Positions 6,085 through 7,276 of a stretch of 7,276 nucleotides of DNA are shown piece by piece. The stretch is taken from NCBI GenBank assembly GCA_007119985.1, contig SKOQ01000220.1, forward strand, positions 1 to 7,276. The letters are read 5' to 3'. The notes below the pieces were generated by a model, which saw only the letters and a list, made by a program, of their open reading frames with translations, did not search any database and was not told the origin of the DNA. The number at the start of each line of letters is the position of its first letter. The first letter of the stretch is position 1. Origin of the DNA: Marinospirillum sp. (GTDB lineage: Bacteria; Pseudomonadota; Gammaproteobacteria; Pseudomonadales; Halomonadaceae). Made by a program: the position numbers and the translations under genes.

Positions 6085-7168
6085 AATTGCTCAGCGAGCG
6101 GCTTTTGAGCAGGTTCGCTATGGTCAGTGTTGGGAGGATGCGGGGATATTGGTTGAGAGCTTGGAACCGCAGGGGCGACACTGCTTATCTATTGCATCTG
6201 CTGGCGATAATGCCTTGGCTCTGCTCGCGGCTGGAGCAGAGCGGGTCATCGCACTGGATATGAATCCAGCTCAGCTGGCTTGTTTGGCCTTGAGGGTGGC
6301 AGCGTATCGTGCTTTGGATCATGCCGAGTTTTTGGAGTTAATGGGAGCGAGGCCCAGTGCGCGACGTGCTCAGCTCTTTGCCCTTTGCCGACCTCATTTG
6401 ACTCTTGTAGAGCAGGCGTTTTGGGATGAGCGTTCTGAATCTATAGAGCAGGGAGTTGCTGCGGTAGGGAAGTTTGAACGCTATTTTGCCATTTTTCGGC
6501 GTTGGGTGCTGCCGCTTGTGCATTCTAAGAAACGCGTAGCGCAATTATTGCAGGGGGGAAGCCCGCAAGATCGTGCGCGCTTTTATGATCAGCATTGGAA
6601 TACCTGGCGTTGGCGTGGGTTGTTCCGCTTGTTTTTTTCGCGCTGGGTGATGGGGCGTTTAGGGCGTGATCCTGCTTTTTTTGCTTATGTGGAGGGGGGG
6701 ATTGCATCACATCTTCTCCTGCGCACACGTCATGCGTTGGTAACACTGAATCCAGCTGAGAACCCCTATCTGCATTGGATTTTGTTGGGTCAGCCAGGTG
6801 AGGTTCTGCCCTATGCGTGGCGAGAAGAGGCTTTTTTGACAATCAAAAGCAGGCTAGATCGTTTGGAGTGGCATGCTTTATCTTTAGAGGCTTATTTGAG
6901 TCGCTTTTCTGAAGCGCGCTTCGATGCGTTTAATTTGAGCGATATTTTTGAGTATATGAGTGAGGAGAATTATCTGGCTTTGCTGCAGAAAATTCTGGCG
7001 GCATCTCAGCCTTCAGCGCGTTTAGCCTATTGGAATATGGCCGTGCCGCGTTCCTGCCCTGAAGAGTGGCAAGCGCAGCTGAGGCCGTTGACGGACGAGG
7101 CGGCTGCTTTCTTTGCGCGAGATCAAGCCTTTTTTTATCGCGCGTTTATTTTGGAGCAGGTTGTCTGA
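6074..7168 (+). CDS. DUF3419 / BtaA-like S-adenosylmethionine 3-amino-3-carboxypropyl transferase homologue
   Basis: The family prototype BtaA transfers the 3-amino-3-carboxypropyl group of S-adenosylmethionine to the free hydroxyl of diacylglycerol, the first step of betaine lipid (DGTS) synthesis at the inner membrane. The 364-residue product has the usual family blocks: YGQCWEDAGIL (16-26), a SAM-binding Rossmann segment CLSIASAGDNALALLAAG (37-54) with acidic ALDMNPAQ (60-67), GKFERYF (132-138), the RWRGLFRLFFSR and VMGRLGRDPAFFAYVEG stretch (178-208), NPYLHWILLG (230-239), LDRLEWHALSLE (261-272), FNLSDIFEYMS (286-296) and AYWNMAVPR (318-326). No signal peptide or membrane helix is evident; aromatic and basic patches fit a peripheral membrane enzyme. 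Family membership is secure, but the acceptor could be something other than diacylglycerol given the neighbours. The start overlaps the phosphotransferase by 11 nt and the TGA shares its A with the ATG of the next gene. Confidence 0.85.
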   Translation: MQSEIAQRAAFEQVRYGQCWEDAGILVESLEPQGRHCLSIASAGDNALALLAAGAERVIALDMNPAQLACLALRVAAYRALDHAEFLELMGARPSARRAQLFALCRPHLTLVEQAFWDERSESIEQGVAAVGKFERYFAIFRRWVLPLVHSKKRVAQLLQGGSPQDRARFYDQHWNTWRWRGLFRLFFSRWVMGRLGRDPAFFAYVEGGIASHLLLRTRHALVTLNPAENPYLHWILLGQPGEVLPYAWREEAFLTIKSRLDRLEWHALSLEAYLSRFSEARFDAFNLSDIFEYMSEENYLALLQKILAASQPSARLAYWNMAVPRSCPEEWQAQLRPLTDEAAAFFARDQAFFYRAFILEQVV

Positions 7169-7276
7169 TGTTCATGAACGGCGCTCTTTCTCCCTGGCTA
7201 GCTATCCTTGCCGTGCTGAGTGCTTTGGGTTTATTGGCGCTTGGGCTTGCACTTTGGCATCGTTGCTCCCCTCAGC
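7168..7276 (+). CDS. Start of a membrane-anchored protein (cut by window end)
   Basis: The ATG at 7168 overlaps the preceding TGA by one base (TGATG), a common coupling arrangement in operons. An AGG at 7158-7160 is 7 nt upstream and a GGAG lies at 7152-7155. The 36 visible residues contain one strong hydrophobic stretch (about residues 10-30, rich in Leu and Ala), followed by HRCSPQ. It could be an N-terminal membrane anchor or an uncleaved signal sequence; a second in-frame ATG is codon 3. Function cannot be judged. If betaine lipid synthesis were complete here, an N-methyltransferase (BtaB) would be expected nearby, but nothing visible supports that identity. Confidence 0.65.
   Translation, partial: MFMNGALSPWLAILAVLSALGLLALGLALWHRCSPQ

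Noticed and set aside
6525..6842. 105-codon minus-strand reading frame
   Set aside because: It is antisense to the DUF3419 gene across its most conserved blocks and has no recognisable features.

Overview
The window looks like a chromosomal piece of a Gram-negative bacterium, probably a gammaproteobacterium. The signs are a lipoprotein with a proteobacterial-type lipobox, Shine-Dalgarno-led ATG starts, tightly packed genes and a base composition near half G+C by eye. The genus cannot be named from the sequence. No RNA genes, insertion sequences, CRISPR arrays or phage genes were seen.

Layout: on the minus strand, bases 1-1188 hold the first 396 codons of a secreted lipoprotein with a right-handed beta-helix fold; its C-terminus lies outside the window. 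A short divergent intergenic region follows (1189-1315). From there a tight plus-strand operon runs to the window end: a soluble class I HMG-CoA reductase homologue (1316-2515), a UbiA-superfamily membrane protein (2516-3448), a three-part phosphotransferase resembling PEP synthase and rifampicin phosphotransferase (3493-6084), a DUF3419/BtaA-like 3-amino-3-carboxypropyl transferase homologue (6074-7168), and the first 36 codons of a membrane-anchored protein (7168 to the end). Gene junctions are 0 nt, a 44-nt gap, an 11-nt overlap and a 1-nt overlap, so the genes are very probably co-transcribed and partly translationally coupled.

How they may work together (inference): the four recognisable families handle, respectively, an acyl-CoA-to-alcohol reduction in isoprenoid metabolism, transfer of a prenyl or similar lipid group inside the membrane, ATP-driven phosphoryl transfer through a swivelling histidine, and addition of an aminocarboxypropyl headgroup to a lipid-like hydroxyl. 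Together they suggest a dedicated pathway for an unusual membrane lipid or isoprenoid-linked compound. Several members depart from their families at residues expected to contact substrate: the reductase pocket, the second acidic motif of the UbiA protein and the whole middle domain of the phosphotransferase. The product may therefore not be a standard mevalonate, quinone or betaine lipid. I do not recognise this gene set as a named, characterised pathway.
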